From Palsa-461 sp963768185 (GTDB lineage: Bacteria > Actinomycetota > Acidimicrobiia > Acidimicrobiales > RAAP-2), in NCBI GenBank assembly GCA_963768185.1, contig CAVYGS010000004.1, positions 62,001-126,000 on the forward strand: a DNA stretch of 64,000 nucleotides, read 5' to 3'. Shown here in pieces: positions 44,840 to 54,227 of this stretch. The first letter of the stretch is position 1. Each line of letters opens with the position of its first letter. The notes under the pieces were generated by a model. That model did no database searches and was not told the DNA's origin. It saw only the letters and a list, made by a program, of their open reading frames with translations. The position numbers were made by a program, and so were the translations under genes.

Positions 44840-46505
44840 GCGAGACGGTCGAGACGGCCGTGACAACGTCTCCCGAGACCGGCGCAACGGGAGGGCGCGC
44901 CCTCCAGCGCGCCACCGTCGGGATGGCGCTCGGCACCGGGATCTCCCGCTTGACGGGGGTGGGCCGGATCCTGGTGCTCGCCTACGCGCTCGGCTTCCAC
45001 CATCTGGCCGACGCCTACAACCTGGCCAACACCACCCCCAACATGCTCTACGACATCGTCCTCGGGGGCGTGCTGTCGGCCACTTTCATCCCGGTCTTCG
45101 TCGACCGGCTGACCACGCGCTCGCCGGACGAGGCGTGGCGGGCGATCTCCGCCGTGATCACGCTCGCCCTCGCCGTCCTTGCCGTCGCGACGGTGCTCTT
45201 CTGGATATTGGCGCCCTACGTGATTGCGGCGTTCACGGCGTTCGGGCACAGTTCGGGCATCTCGGCGGGCGCACTGGCTCAGGAGCGCACGGTGGCCACC
45301 AACCTGCTCCGCTGGTTCGTACCCCAGGTCTTCTTCTACGGGGTCATCAGCCTGGTGACCGCGCTGTTGAACGCGCGGCAGCGCTTCGGCACGCCGACCT
45401 GGGTGCCCGTGGCCAACAACGTCGTCTGCATCGCGGTCCTGCTCTGGTTCCGGCACATCGAGCCCAACCCCTCCCTCGGGGGGGCGCTCCACAGCGGCCA
45501 CCAACTGATCCTGCTCGGCGCCGGGACGACGGCCGGGGTCGCGTCCAGGCCCTCCTGCTCGTCCCGAGCTACTGGCGGGCCGGACTGGGACGCGTGCGCC
45601 TGCACTGGGAACCCGGGCACGAAGCGGTCCGCACCGTGGTCCGGCTCGGACTCTGGACCTTCGGGTTCGTCCTCGCCAATCAGATCGCGCTCTATGTCGT
45701 CCTCGCGCTCGCTGTCAGTGCCAAGGGCGACGCCACCGTGTCCTCGTACACCTATGCCTACGCGTTCATGCAGATGCCCTACGCGGTGGTCGCGGTGTCG
45801 GTCATGAGCGCGGTCACCCCCGACCTGTCGCGCTTTTGGACCCTGCACGACGTCGCGGCGTTCCGGCGCCGCTTCACCCAGGGGCTGCGCGCCGTCCTCT
45901 CGATCATCCTGCCGGCCGCCGTCGGCATGCTGCTGCTGGCCAAGCCCGCAATCGCCCTGCTGCTCGGTCACGGCGCAGCGAAGCCCCAACAGACGGCCGT
46001 CGCCGGGGCGGCGCTGGCCATCCTGGCCGCCGGGCTCCCGGGCTTCTGCTCCTTCCTGTTCGTCGTGCGCGCGCTTCAAGCGATGCAGCGGACCAAGGTG
46101 GCGTTCTGGCTCTATCTGGTCGAGAACGGCGTGAACATCGTGCTCGCCGTCGCACTCGTCCACTCGATGAGCGTCCGGGGACTCGCCCTCTCGGTCTCGG
46201 TGGCCTACAGCGTGGCGGCGGTGCTCGGTGTCGTCGTGCTCCGGGGTTCGATCGGGCACCTCGGCGGTCGGCGGGCCTGGTCACCGCTGCGCGGCTCGGC
46301 GCTCTCCACGCTGGTGATGGGCGCGGTGGTGCTGGTGGTCTCCAACCTGTCGGGCGCGTCGCACGGCTTCGGGCTCCTCGTGCGCGTCCTCGCCTCGGTG
46401 GCCGCCGGCGCGCTCGCCTACGTCGGCACCGCGGTGGTCATGGCCAACCGGGAGCGGCGACGGTCCATGCCCCCGAGGAGGCTCGGACCTCAGCGGCCCT
46501 GGTGA
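44836..46505 (+). CDS. murJ: Lipid II flippase MurJ (frame break)
   Basis: Moves lipid II across the membrane for peptidoglycan synthesis. GTG 44836 overlaps the previous stop. The N-terminal half includes the MurJ loop region ATVGMALGTGISRLTGVGRI and NTTPNMLYDIVLGGVLSATF; the frame breaks near 45540 (GGGGTCGCG) and continues as VQALLLVPSYWRAGLGRVRL and FGFVLANQIALYVVLALAVS to 46505. About 556 residues and around 14 helices, the usual size. The break is very likely an error, since the gene is essential. Confidence 0.92.
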
Positions 46506-46512
46506 TCCGTTG

Positions 46513-47397
46513 ATGGCAGACTCCTCTCCGACCCAAGGGAGGGAGGTGGCCGTGGCACGCGTCCGAGTGGTCACCGACAGCGCCTGCGACCTGACCGATC
46601 AGCTCGCAGACGACAGCGGGGTGGTCATCGTCCCGCTTTCGATCCGTTTCGGCGACGAGGAGTTCGTGGACCGCCGCGAGCTCACCGCTGCCGAGTTCTG
46701 GAAGCGGTGTGCGTCGAGCCGGACGCTGCCCGAAACCTCCGCTCCCCCGCCGGGCGCGTTTCAAGCCGTGTTCGAGGCGGCGCGCGACGAGGGTTGTGAC
46801 GCCGTGGTCTGCGCCACGATCTCCGCGGCACTGTCGTCGGGGACCCACCAGTCGGCGACGACCGCCGCGGCGGCGATGGGTGACTTCGACGTGCGCGTCA
46901 TCGACACGAGGACCGTGACCATGGGTCAGGGTCTCGTCGCGCTGGTGGCGGGCGAGGCCGCGGCCGGCGGAGCCGACGCCGACGCCGTGGCCACGCTCAC
47001 CGCGGAGACGGCGGCCCGGACCCGCGTCTACGGGGTCCTCGGGACGCTCGAGCATCTCCAACGCGGCGGACGGATCGGGGCTGCCCGGGCCATGCTCGGT
47101 TCGATGCTCTCGATCAAGCCGGTGATCCAGGTCGCAGACGGGATCGTCGCCGAAGAGTCCAAGCAGCGCACGCGCTCGCGGAGCCTCGAGTACCTGGCGT
47201 CCAAGGTGCGCGGCCAGGCCCCCCTCGAGCGCCTGGCGGTGTGCGACGGCGCGGCGGACGACATCGACACGTTCCTCGGCTTGCTCGAGGGGATCGAGGT
47301 CCGCAAGGGAGGGATCCTCAGGGTCGACCTCGGCGCCGTCGTGGGCACCCACACGGGACCCGGAACCATCGGCGTATGCATGGAGCTCCCGGTCTGA
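46513..47397 (+). CDS. DegV family fatty-acid-binding protein
   Basis: 294 residues from ATG 46513; GTG 46552 behind GGGAGGTGG is an alternative. ARVRVVTDSACDLTDQLADD, FKTSAPPPG-like segment TLPETSAPPPGAFQAVFEAA and the GRIGAARAMLGSMLSIKPVI loop identify DegV (fatty-acid-binding FakB-like). Contacts fatty acids and partners kinases in some Gram-positives. Occupies the place between murJ and trxB taken by sigM in mycobacteria. Confidence 0.9.
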   Translation: MADSSPTQGREVAVARVRVVTDSACDLTDQLADDSGVVIVPLSIRFGDEEFVDRRELTAAEFWKRCASSRTLPETSAPPPGAFQAVFEAARDEGCDAVVCATISAALSSGTHQSATTAAAAMGDFDVRVIDTRTVTMGQGLVALVAGEAAAGGADADAVATLTAETAARTRVYGVLGTLEHLQRGGRIGAARAMLGSMLSIKPVIQVADGIVAEESKQRTRSRSLEYLASKVRGQAPLERLAVCDGAADDIDTFLGLLEGIEVRKGGILRVDLGAVVGTHTGPGTIGVCMELPV

Positions 47398-47439
47398 CCA
47401 GCGCCGGGGCCGAGAAGGGCGGCGGCTAACCTCGCCCCC

Positions 47440-47772
47440 ATGGCGCCCGACTCCCCCGAGGCCTCCGCGCCCGCGAGCTCCGAGGAGTGGTCGGCCCGCG
47501 CCATCGACGCGGTCGACTCGGTGGTCGACGTCGTCCACGACAGGGTGGTGCGCCCGGCACTCATCGCCGGCCGCGCCGCGGTGTTCGGGCTCCTCATCGC
47601 CTTCGTCGTCGTTGTCTTCCTCGTCGTGCTGGCGATCGCGGTCGTGCGTCTCCTCGACGTGTACGCCTTCGGCGGCCGGGTCTGGGCGTCCGACGCCCTC
47701 TTCGGCGCCGTCCTGTGCGCGGCGGGCATCGTCTTGTGGTCCCTGCGCTCGCGTCGGCGCGCCTCGGACTGA
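47440..47772 (+). CDS. Small membrane protein, unknown
   Basis: 110 residues with two hydrophobic helices (LLIAFVVVVFLVVLAIAVVR and ALFGAVLCAAGIVLWSL) and an acidic Ala/Ser-rich N-terminus. Lies 42 bp after DegV and 10 bp before trxB, so probably co-transcribed. No family recognised. Confidence 0.7.
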   Translation: MAPDSPEASAPASSEEWSARAIDAVDSVVDVVHDRVVRPALIAGRAAVFGLLIAFVVVVFLVVLAIAVVRLLDVYAFGGRVWASDALFGAVLCAAGIVLWSLRSRRRASD

Positions 47773-47782
47773 GTCGCCGCCG

Positions 47783-48742
47783 ATGACCGAGCGTCGCAAG
47801 ATCCTGATCGCTGGTTCGGGCCCGGCCGGGCTCACCGCGGCCGTCTACGCCGCACGGGCCCAGCTGCAGCCGGTGGTGATCGAAGGCGAGCCGTCGTCGT
47901 CGAGCGATCAACCCGGCGGCCAGCTCATGCTCACCACCGAGGTCGAGAACTACCCCGGCTTCGAGGAGGGCATTCTCGGGCCCCAGCTCATGGGGGCCAT
48001 GCGTGCCCAGGCGGCGCGTTTTGGGGCCGAGCTGCACACGGCCAAGGTGACCAAGGTCGACCTGTCGTCGGGCCCGCCGTTCCCGGTGTGGGTGGGACCC
48101 CCCGACGGCGAGCCGACCTACGAGGTCGAAGCCCTGATCATGGCCACGGGGGCCCAGTCACTGATGCTCGGGGTCCCCGGCGAGGAGCGATTCTTGGCCC
48201 ACGGCGTCTCGACCTGCGCGACGTGCGACGGGTTCTTCTTCCGCGGCCATGACATCGCGGTGGTCGGCGGCGGCGACTCGGCCCTCGAGGAGGCCGTCTT
48301 CCTCACCCGGTTCGCCAGCTCGCTCACCCTCATCCACCGCCGCGACCAGCTGCGGGCGTCCAAGATCATGCAGGAGCGGGCCTTCGCCAACGAGAAGATC
48401 AGGTTCCGGTGGAACTCGAGGGTCGTCGAGGTGCTGGGTGACTCGAAGATGCACGGGCTCCGGGTGGAGGACACCGTCACCGGGGCCCAGGAGGACCTGG
48501 CGCTAACCGGCCTGTTCGTCGCGATCGGCCACGAGCCCAACACGGGCATCGTGAAGGGCCAGCTCGAGTTCGACGACATGGGCTACGTGAAGACCTTCGG
48601 TGGTTCGATCACCAGCGTGGAGGGCGTTTTCGCCTGCGGTGACCTGCAGGACCACTTCTACCGCCAGGCGGTCACCGCGGCCGGCTCCGGCTGCATGGCG
48701 GCCATCGACGCCGAGCGTTACCTCGAGGCGCGAGGCTCCTGA
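47783..48742 (+). CDS. trxB: Thioredoxin-disulfide reductase
   Basis: 319 residues from ATG 47783. FAD-binding GSGPAGLTAAVYAARAQLQP, redox CATCDG pair (STCATCDGFFFRGHDIAVVG), NADPH-binding GGGDSALEEAVFL and C-terminal ACGDLQDHFYRQAVTAAGSG. Reduces thioredoxin with NADPH. Encoded just upstream of trxA. Confidence 0.97.
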   Translation: MTERRKILIAGSGPAGLTAAVYAARAQLQPVVIEGEPSSSSDQPGGQLMLTTEVENYPGFEEGILGPQLMGAMRAQAARFGAELHTAKVTKVDLSSGPPFPVWVGPPDGEPTYEVEALIMATGAQSLMLGVPGEERFLAHGVSTCATCDGFFFRGHDIAVVGGGDSALEEAVFLTRFASSLTLIHRRDQLRASKIMQERAFANEKIRFRWNSRVVEVLGDSKMHGLRVEDTVTGAQEDLALTGLFVAIGHEPNTGIVKGQLEFDDMGYVKTFGGSITSVEGVFACGDLQDHFYRQAVTAAGSGCMAAIDAERYLEARGS

Positions 48743-48796
48743 GCGGGAACAACGCGTTCGGGGGCGACGTTGCAAGGTGTGTTGCCGGCTCGGCCG

Positions 48797-48810
48797 GTTC
48801 CACGGGAAAC
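48797..48810. promoter_or_regulatory. Degenerate parS-like site
   Basis: GTTCCACGGGAAAC matches the parS consensus at 12 of 14 positions. It lies between trxB and trxA, about 3.8 kb from two perfect parS sites. May be chance or a weak ParB site. Confidence 0.4.
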
Positions 48811-48839
48811 CATGGCCGAGGCGGCCAAGAGGAGGATCG

Positions 48840-49166
48840 ATGGGCGGGAAGATCGTGCAGCTCGACGACGCTACGTTTGACGAGCATGTCAAGGCGTCGG
48901 AGGTTCCGGTCTTGGTCGACTTTTGGGCCGAGTGGTGCGGACCGTGCAAGGTGATCGCACCGATCCTCGAGGAGATCGCCGAGGAACAGGGCGACAAGAT
49001 CTCGATCGCCAAGCTGAACGTGGACGACAGCCTGGACGTGACGCGCCGCTACGACGTGATGAGCATCCCGACGCTGCTCTTGTTCAAGGACGGGGAGGCC
49101 AAGGCCCGCCTGGTGGGGGCGAAGCCGAAGGCGCAGCTCCTTCAGGAGATCGCCGCCTACCTGTAG
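48840..49166 (+). CDS. trxA: Thioredoxin
   Basis: 108 residues from ATG 48840 with AGAGGAGG upstream. WAEWCGPCKVIAPIL contains the active-site WCGPC, and YDVMSIPTLLLFKDGEAKAR has the cis-Pro. General disulfide reductant supplied by TrxB. Confidence 0.97.
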   Translation: MGGKIVQLDDATFDEHVKASEVPVLVDFWAEWCGPCKVIAPILEEIAEEQGDKISIAKLNVDDSLDVTRRYDVMSIPTLLLFKDGEAKARLVGAKPKAQLLQEIAAYL

Positions 49167-49180
49167 ACGTCGAGCGCGCT

Positions 49181-50149
49181 CTGCCCATCGCGGAGGGCGC
49201 GTCAGGCATCCTCGTCGCCGACCTCCAGGCCCGCCTGAGCGAGCTCGGCCTCATCACGGCCGAGGACCCGGCCGGGCATTTCGGCCCGGCGACGCGGGCG
49301 GCGGTCGAGGCCTTCCAACACCGGCGAGGTCTGCGAATTGACGGCGAGTGCGGACCGCAGACCTGGGCGACCCTGGTCGAAGCGGGTTTCGGGCTCGGCG
49401 ACCGGCCGCTGTTCCGTCGCTCCCCCATGCTCCGGGGCGACGACGTGGCCGAACTGCAGCAGCGCCTCGGAGCGCTGGGCTTCGACAGTGGGCGGGTGGA
49501 CGGAATCTTCGGTGAGCAGACCGAGGCCGGCGTCCTCGACTTCCAGCACAACGTCGGCCTGGTCGCCGATGGCGTCGTCGGGCCGGTCACCATGGGCGAC
49601 CTGCTGCGCATGCAGGCCCGGCACCGACGCACCGAGTTGGTCTCGACGGTTCGCGCCCGCGAGGCGCTCCGAAACGCGCCGCCGACCCTGGTCGGCCGGC
49701 ACGTCGCCGTCGGCGAGCCCGGCGGGTTGGCCTCGACCCTTTCGGCGTTCCGACGTTGCCTCACCGCGAGTGGCGCCCGCGTCACCGCGATGCACCATCC
49801 GGACGATTCGATCCAGGCCCGCCAGGCGAATGCCGGTGAAGCCGACCTCCTGGTGGGCCTCCGCCTCGACCCCGACCTCACTGGCTGCGCGACCGCCTAC
49901 TACGCGGGCTACCGCACCGAATCCGAGGGTGGCCGGCGACTCGCCGAGATCGTCCAGGCCACCGTGCCGCCGTCGCTCGGGATCGCCGACGAAGGGATCA
50001 AGGGCATGTCGGTCCCGCTCCTGCGCGAGACCAGGATGCCCGCCGTGCTCGTCGAATTGGGTCGTGGGGCGCTGTCCGATCGCCCGATGGACTTCGCCGA
50101 AGCGCTTGCTCGGGCGGTCGAGGCGTGGTCCCGTACGGTGTGGGAGTGA
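49181..50149 (+). CDS. N-acetylmuramoyl-L-alanine amidase with peptidoglycan-binding domains
   Basis: Two PG-binding modules at the N-terminus (LQARLSELGLITAEDPAGHF; LQQRLGALGFDSGRVDGIFG), then an amidase_3 domain (HHPDDSIQARQANAGEADLL with a zinc-ligand-like His; VEL...RMPAVLVELGRGALSD). Counterpart of mycobacterial CwlM (Rv3915). No normal start lies between the trxA stop and 49181; CTG 49181 or a nearby GTA is the only option unless a base is missing, so the start is uncertain. No signal peptide, fitting cytoplasmic CwlM. Gene position matches the conserved trx-cwlM-parBA order. Confidence 0.82.
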   Translation: MPIAEGASGILVADLQARLSELGLITAEDPAGHFGPATRAAVEAFQHRRGLRIDGECGPQTWATLVEAGFGLGDRPLFRRSPMLRGDDVAELQQRLGALGFDSGRVDGIFGEQTEAGVLDFQHNVGLVADGVVGPVTMGDLLRMQARHRRTELVSTVRAREALRNAPPTLVGRHVAVGEPGGLASTLSAFRRCLTASGARVTAMHHPDDSIQARQANAGEADLLVGLRLDPDLTGCATAYYAGYRTESEGGRRLAEIVQATVPPSLGIADEGIKGMSVPLLRETRMPAVLVELGRGALSDRPMDFAEALARAVEAWSRTVWE

Positions 50150-50302
50150 CAAATGGCTGACAAATCACCCGCTTCTCGACCTTCGGCCGAACAAACCCTC
50201 AACTAGTCGACGTTCGGAACAATCCACAACGTCATGCACAGCTTGTGGAAGGAGCTGAAGAAGCGGTTGAAGGTTGATCCTCCGGCTCCGCTTTGGGGTA
50301 GG

Positions 50303-51217
50303 TCAGCTCGGGGCTGAGCCGACCATCGTCCGGTAGATCCGTTCCAAATCCTCGAGTGTGGCGAACTCGACGACCAGACGGCCCTTGCGATTGCGTACGT
50401 CGACCTTCACTCTTGTGTTGAGGAAGACCGCCAGCAGCTCCTCGAGCTCCAGAAGGCCGGGCTCCGGAAGCCGACGCGGCGCTCCACCCAGCCTGGTAGT
50501 ACCGTTGGTAGTACCGGCCGGTCCTGGCGCAGCAGTCGCCCGATCTTGCAAGTCCCGGATCTCGTCCTCCACCGCACGCACGGTGAGCCCCTCAGCGATG
50601 ATCCGAGTCACGAGCGATTCTTGCAGCGCCCGGTCGGGCGTCCCGAGCAGCGCCCTCGCGTGGCCCGCACTGATGGTGGAATCGGCCAGCGCCCGCTGGA
50701 CGCCGGCGGGGAGCTGAAGGAGGCGAAGGGTATTGGTCACCGCAGCCCGGCTCTTGCCAACCCGCTTGGCCACTTGCTCGTGGGTGAAGGAGAAGTCGTC
50801 GATCAGCTGCTGATAGGCGGCGGCTTCTTCCAGCGGGTTGAGATCCTCGCGGTGCAGGTTCTCGACCAACGCCTGCTCGAGGCTCTGGACATCACCCGCG
50901 TCGGACTGAGCCAAGACCGGGATCGTCTGCAGGCCGGCGCGACGGGCGGCACGCCAACGCCGCTCCCCCGCGATCAGCTCGTACGCATCCGGCTCCTCGG
51001 GAATCTCCTTCACCAGCACGGGCTGGAGCACCCCGAGTTCCCGAATCGAGGCGGCAAGCGCCGACATCGCCTCCTCGTCGAAGTAGGAGCGGGGCTGCCG
51101 TGCGTTGGGTCGGATCTGCGAGATCGGCACCTCCCGGAGCGCCGAGGTCGGTTGCCCGGGCAGCTCGGTGGGGATCAGGGCTCCGAGGCCCTTACCCAGA
51201 CCGCTTCGGCGCGCCAT
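50303..51217 (-). CDS. parB: Chromosome partitioning protein ParB
   Basis: 304 residues. CTP-binding and parS-binding regions: IRPNARQPRSYFDEEAMSAL, GERRWRAARRAGLQTIPVLA, ENLHREDLNPLEEAAAYQQL and HTH EQVAKRVGKSRAAVTNTLRL. Spreads from parS and loads SMC. Start overlaps the parA stop by 26 bp. Confidence 0.96.
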   Translation of the reverse strand: MARRSGLGKGLGALIPTELPGQPTSALREVPISQIRPNARQPRSYFDEEAMSALAASIRELGVLQPVLVKEIPEEPDAYELIAGERRWRAARRAGLQTIPVLAQSDAGDVQSLEQALVENLHREDLNPLEEAAAYQQLIDDFSFTHEQVAKRVGKSRAAVTNTLRLLQLPAGVQRALADSTISAGHARALLGTPDRALQESLVTRIIAEGLTVRAVEDEIRDLQDRATAAPGPAGTTNGTTRLGGAPRRLPEPGLLELEELLAVFLNTRVKVDVRNRKGRLVVEFATLEDLERIYRTMVGSAPS

Positions 51218-52475
51218 CGCTCACCTCCTTGGCCAGTTCCCGGTAGGCCACCGCGCCCCGGGAGCTGGGATCGAACACCGTGATCGGCTGACCGAAGGAC
51301 GGAGCCTCGGAAAGCCGGACCGTTCTCGGAATGATGCTGCGGCACACCACTTCTTTGAAGTGGGTGCGGACCTCATCGGCGACGTCGACCGCGAGCCGGG
51401 TGCGGGCGTCGAACATCGTGAGGACGATGGCGCTGATCTCGAGACCCTTGTTGAGGTTGGTGGCGACCAGCTGGACGTTGCGGAGCAGCTGGCTCAAACC
51501 CTCAAGTGCGTAGTACTCGCACTGGATGGGCACCAGCACTTCGTGGGCGGCCGCCAGCCCGTTGATGGTCAACAGGCCAAGTGAGGGCGGACAGTCGATC
51601 AGCACGAAGTCGAAGTCGTCCACCACCGTGTCGATCGCCCGCTTGAGCTTGAGCTCGCGGCTGAAGGCGCTCACGAGCTCGATCTCGACGCCCGCGAGAT
51701 CGATGGTGGCCGGGGTGACGAAGAGGTTCTGGACGTTGGTCGGTTCGATGCAATCCTCGATCGGCGCATCTCGCATGATCACGTCGTACATGGACGACTC
51801 GAAATTGCGGGTGTCGATGCCCAGCCCACTGGTGGCGTTTCCCTGTGGGTCGAGGTCGACCACTAGCACCCGGTAGTCGAGCTCGGAAAGCGCTGCGCCG
51901 AGATTGACGGTCGTCGTGGTTTTCCCGACGCCGCCCTTTTGGTTCGCGATGGCGACGACGCGGGGGAGCGGCCGGGTGCGTCGCACGCCATTCGTCGCGG
52001 GTAGTTCGCCGAGCCTGCTGATGGCAATCTGCGCGCGCTCCGAGAAGGTGTCGGGAGACGCTTGGCGGGAGCGGGCGGCCACGGGTTCTGGCTCGCGAGG
52101 AAGCGCCGGCTCGGGCACCACCTCAGCCGACACCGGAGCTTCCGGTTGGGTCAGAGCGGCCACGGTCGGGAGGGGCGGAGTTTCGACGGGTGGGGGAGGG
52201 GTCTCCGCGATTTCTGCGGGCGCGTACTCGACCTGAACCGGGGGTTCGGTCTCGCTGGTCTCGCCTTCGGTCTCAGCTGTAACTTCCGGTTCGACCGAGT
52301 AGGCCGGCACCTCGGTCTCGGCCAGGATATCCGGTGGAGCCTCAGGCTCGCCCACGTCAGGTTCGACTTCGAGCGCAGGCAGCACCTCGGGTCCGGACTC
52401 TTCAAAGAACCGTTCCTCAACTTGCGGCTCAGGCAGAGGAGCTGGTTGATGGCGGTTGCGGCGCCGGAAGGGCAT
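51192..52475 (-). CDS. parA: ParA ATPase with long acidic N-terminal extension
   Basis: 427 residues; the ATPase core begins near 170 with IANQKGGVGKTTTTVNLGAA (deviant Walker A), followed by DLDPQGNATSGLGIDTRN and LIDCPPSLGLLTINGL. Residues 1-165 are rich in Glu, Pro and Val and largely unordered by appearance (for example EPEVTAETEGETSETEPP). ParA is usually 260-330 residues; the extension is unusual though actinobacterial ParA can have one. Moves ParB-parS complexes. Confidence 0.95.
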   Translation of the reverse strand: MPFRRRNRHQPAPLPEPQVEERFFEESGPEVLPALEVEPDVGEPEAPPDILAETEVPAYSVEPEVTAETEGETSETEPPVQVEYAPAEIAETPPPPVETPPLPTVAALTQPEAPVSAEVVPEPALPREPEPVAARSRQASPDTFSERAQIAISRLGELPATNGVRRTRPLPRVVAIANQKGGVGKTTTTVNLGAALSELDYRVLVVDLDPQGNATSGLGIDTRNFESSMYDVIMRDAPIEDCIEPTNVQNLFVTPATIDLAGVEIELVSAFSRELKLKRAIDTVVDDFDFVLIDCPPSLGLLTINGLAAAHEVLVPIQCEYYALEGLSQLLRNVQLVATNLNKGLEISAIVLTMFDARTRLAVDVADEVRTHFKEVVCRSIIPRTVRLSEAPSFGQPITVFDPSSRGAVAYRELAKEVSDGAPKRSG

Positions 52476-52561
52476 CAGAAGATCTTTGCCAGCTTTGGCA
52501 TGATCCCCATCCTCGCCCCGCGCGCGCTGGGGTCAAGGCTATTTCGCATATTCACCGACCT

Positions 52562-52575
52562 GTTTCACGTGAAAC
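52562..52575. promoter_or_regulatory. parS site 1
   Basis: GTTTCACGTGAAAC, perfect match to the bacterial parS consensus, in the gap between parA and rsmG. Confidence 0.95.
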
Positions 52576-52612
52576 TAGGCCCACCGACTCCTCCGGAAAC
52601 TCTCGAACGAGC

Positions 52613-52626
52613 GTTTCACGTGAAAC
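52613..52626. promoter_or_regulatory. parS site 2
   Basis: Second perfect GTTTCACGTGAAAC, 51 bp after site 1, just downstream of the rsmG stop. Confidence 0.95.
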
Positions 52627-52634
52627 CCGCCCCG

Positions 52635-53279
52635 TCAGAACAGCGGGCGCTTCCTCGGGACACCCACCCGTCGCGGATAGCGGTCGGGGCACAGATCCTC
52701 GGCCACCAGCACGGCGTAGCTCCCCTTGGCCCCCTCCAGACCCAGCCCCAGCTTCCGCAGACCGTGGGCGGGCCACCGGCTTGGGGCACCCTCCCCGGGA
52801 GGCTCCGACACCACCAGGAGACCCCCGACGGCCAGCAGTGGGGCGCCACACTCTGCTGCGGTCGCGGCCGGCCCAAACGACCGAGCCACCACGATGGAGT
52901 GGCGACCACGGAGCGCTGGGTCCCTTCCTGCCACTTCCGCTCGCTCCCCGACAACTTCCACTCGATCGCTGAAACCACAACGCTGCACCGCTTGAACGAG
53001 AAACCTCGCACGTCGGGTCGAACCCTCAATCAGTGAGAACCTGGCCGCAGGTACGACGCTGGCCATGACCAGACCGGGAAGCCCGGCACCCGAACCGAGA
53101 TCGGCGACCCGATCAAAACTTGAGGGTTCCCCGTCCCGGACCAGACGCACGGCCCCGAGAAAGCCGAGCGCGTGGGCCACGTGTGGTTCGAGCGGACCAG
53201 GGCCGATCAGCCCCTGCACCTGGCCCTCGGCGAGGACTTCCCACACGGTTGCCGGCACACTGGCCGGCTCGAGGGGCAC
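52635..53279 (-). CDS. rsmG: 16S rRNA (guanine527-N7)-methyltransferase RsmG
   Basis: 214 residues. SAM-binding ADLGSGAGLPGLVMASV and substrate-related VVARSFGPAATAAECGAPLL. Loss in other bacteria gives low-level streptomycin resistance. Stop of jag and start are adjacent (53279/53280). Confidence 0.95.
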   Translation of the reverse strand: MPLEPASVPATVWEVLAEGQVQGLIGPGPLEPHVAHALGFLGAVRLVRDGEPSSFDRVADLGSGAGLPGLVMASVVPAARFSLIEGSTRRARFLVQAVQRCGFSDRVEVVGERAEVAGRDPALRGRHSIVVARSFGPAATAAECGAPLLAVGGLLVVSEPPGEGAPSRWPAHGLRKLGLGLEGAKGSYAVLVAEDLCPDRYPRRVGVPRKRPLF

Positions 53280-54224
53280 CTAACCGGCGGGAGCGATCAC
53301 CACGTGACGGGCCGAGTCCTCGCCCTCGGAGCGGGTGCCGAGACCCTCTATCTCGTTGACCGTGTCGTGCACGACCTTGCGGTCGGCCGGTGACATGGGT
53401 TCAAGTACTCTCTCCCGGCCCGACTCGAGCACCTCCTCGGCGATCTGCCGGGTGAACCGTTGGAGCGCGGCCACCCGACGCTCCCGGTACCCCGCGACGT
53501 CGACCACGATCCGGTCGGTTCGGGTGGGGAACCGGTGCTGGACCACCGTCCGTGTGACGTCCTGCAAAGCGGCAAGGGCCGCGCCCCTGGGACCGACCAG
53601 CAGTCCGAGGTCACTCCCGTTTGCCGCGACCTCGAGCGTGTCCTCATCCAGGATCTTCGTCTCGACCGTCGCGTCGAAGCCATAGACCTCGAGGAGACCC
53701 TCGATGAACTCCTTCGCCGCCTCGGCTTGCTCTTCTAGCGTCACGCCTTCGGCCATCGCGGCCTCCTTGTCCTGTCGAGTTTGACTGTTCGGGGGCTGGT
53801 CGCCTGCCGGTGCCTGACCATTGGCAACACCCGAACGCTGACCACCCGAACTGCGCGAACGGCGTCGACGACCCGACCCACCGGAGCTTCCGTTCCGTGC
53901 GGGACCGGCCTCTGTCGCCTTCTTCTGCACCTGCGGCGCCGCCTGTCCGGTCGAATCCGAAGCACCAGCCTGGCGCCGCCGATCACCGTTGCGAGGGGTG
54001 CCGCCCTCTCCGGGGCGCCGTTGCCGTCGCTGGCGCTTGGGACGTGGGCCCACTGGCCGCACTCGCGCTCGCACTCTCGCCTCGCCGCGGGTCCTTCCGA
54101 AAAGGCCCACCTTCGGCTCCGCCAACACGATGATCTCTGCATCGACCTCAGAGACGCCCAGCTGCTCGAGGGCGGTCTCCTTGGCCTCCTCGAGCGTCGC
54201 GCTCGAGATCTCAACCCACTCCAC
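53280..54224 (-). CDS. jag: RNA-binding protein Jag/KhpB with basic linker
   Basis: 314 residues: Jag_N (MEWVEISSATLEEAKETALE), a long Arg/Gly-rich linker (residues 60-160, e.g. RRRRSRSSGGQRSG), KH domain (LGLLVGPRGAALAALQDVTR) and R3H (YRERRVAALQRFTRQIAEEV). Longer linker than in Firmicutes Jag but typical of actinobacteria. Between rsmG and yidC in the conserved order. Confidence 0.93.
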   Translation of the reverse strand: MEWVEISSATLEEAKETALEQLGVSEVDAEIIVLAEPKVGLFGRTRGEARVRARVRPVGPRPKRQRRQRRPGEGGTPRNGDRRRQAGASDSTGQAAPQVQKKATEAGPARNGSSGGSGRRRRSRSSGGQRSGVANGQAPAGDQPPNSQTRQDKEAAMAEGVTLEEQAEAAKEFIEGLLEVYGFDATVETKILDEDTLEVAANGSDLGLLVGPRGAALAALQDVTRTVVQHRFPTRTDRIVVDVAGYRERRVAALQRFTRQIAEEVLESGRERVLEPMSPADRKVVHDTVNEIEGLGTRSEGEDSARHVVIAPAG

Positions 54225-54227
54225 GAA

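Noticed and set aside
50150..50302. A small gene between the amidase and parB
   Set aside because: No frame with a domain or good start; the 153-bp gap looks like a terminator/3' region.
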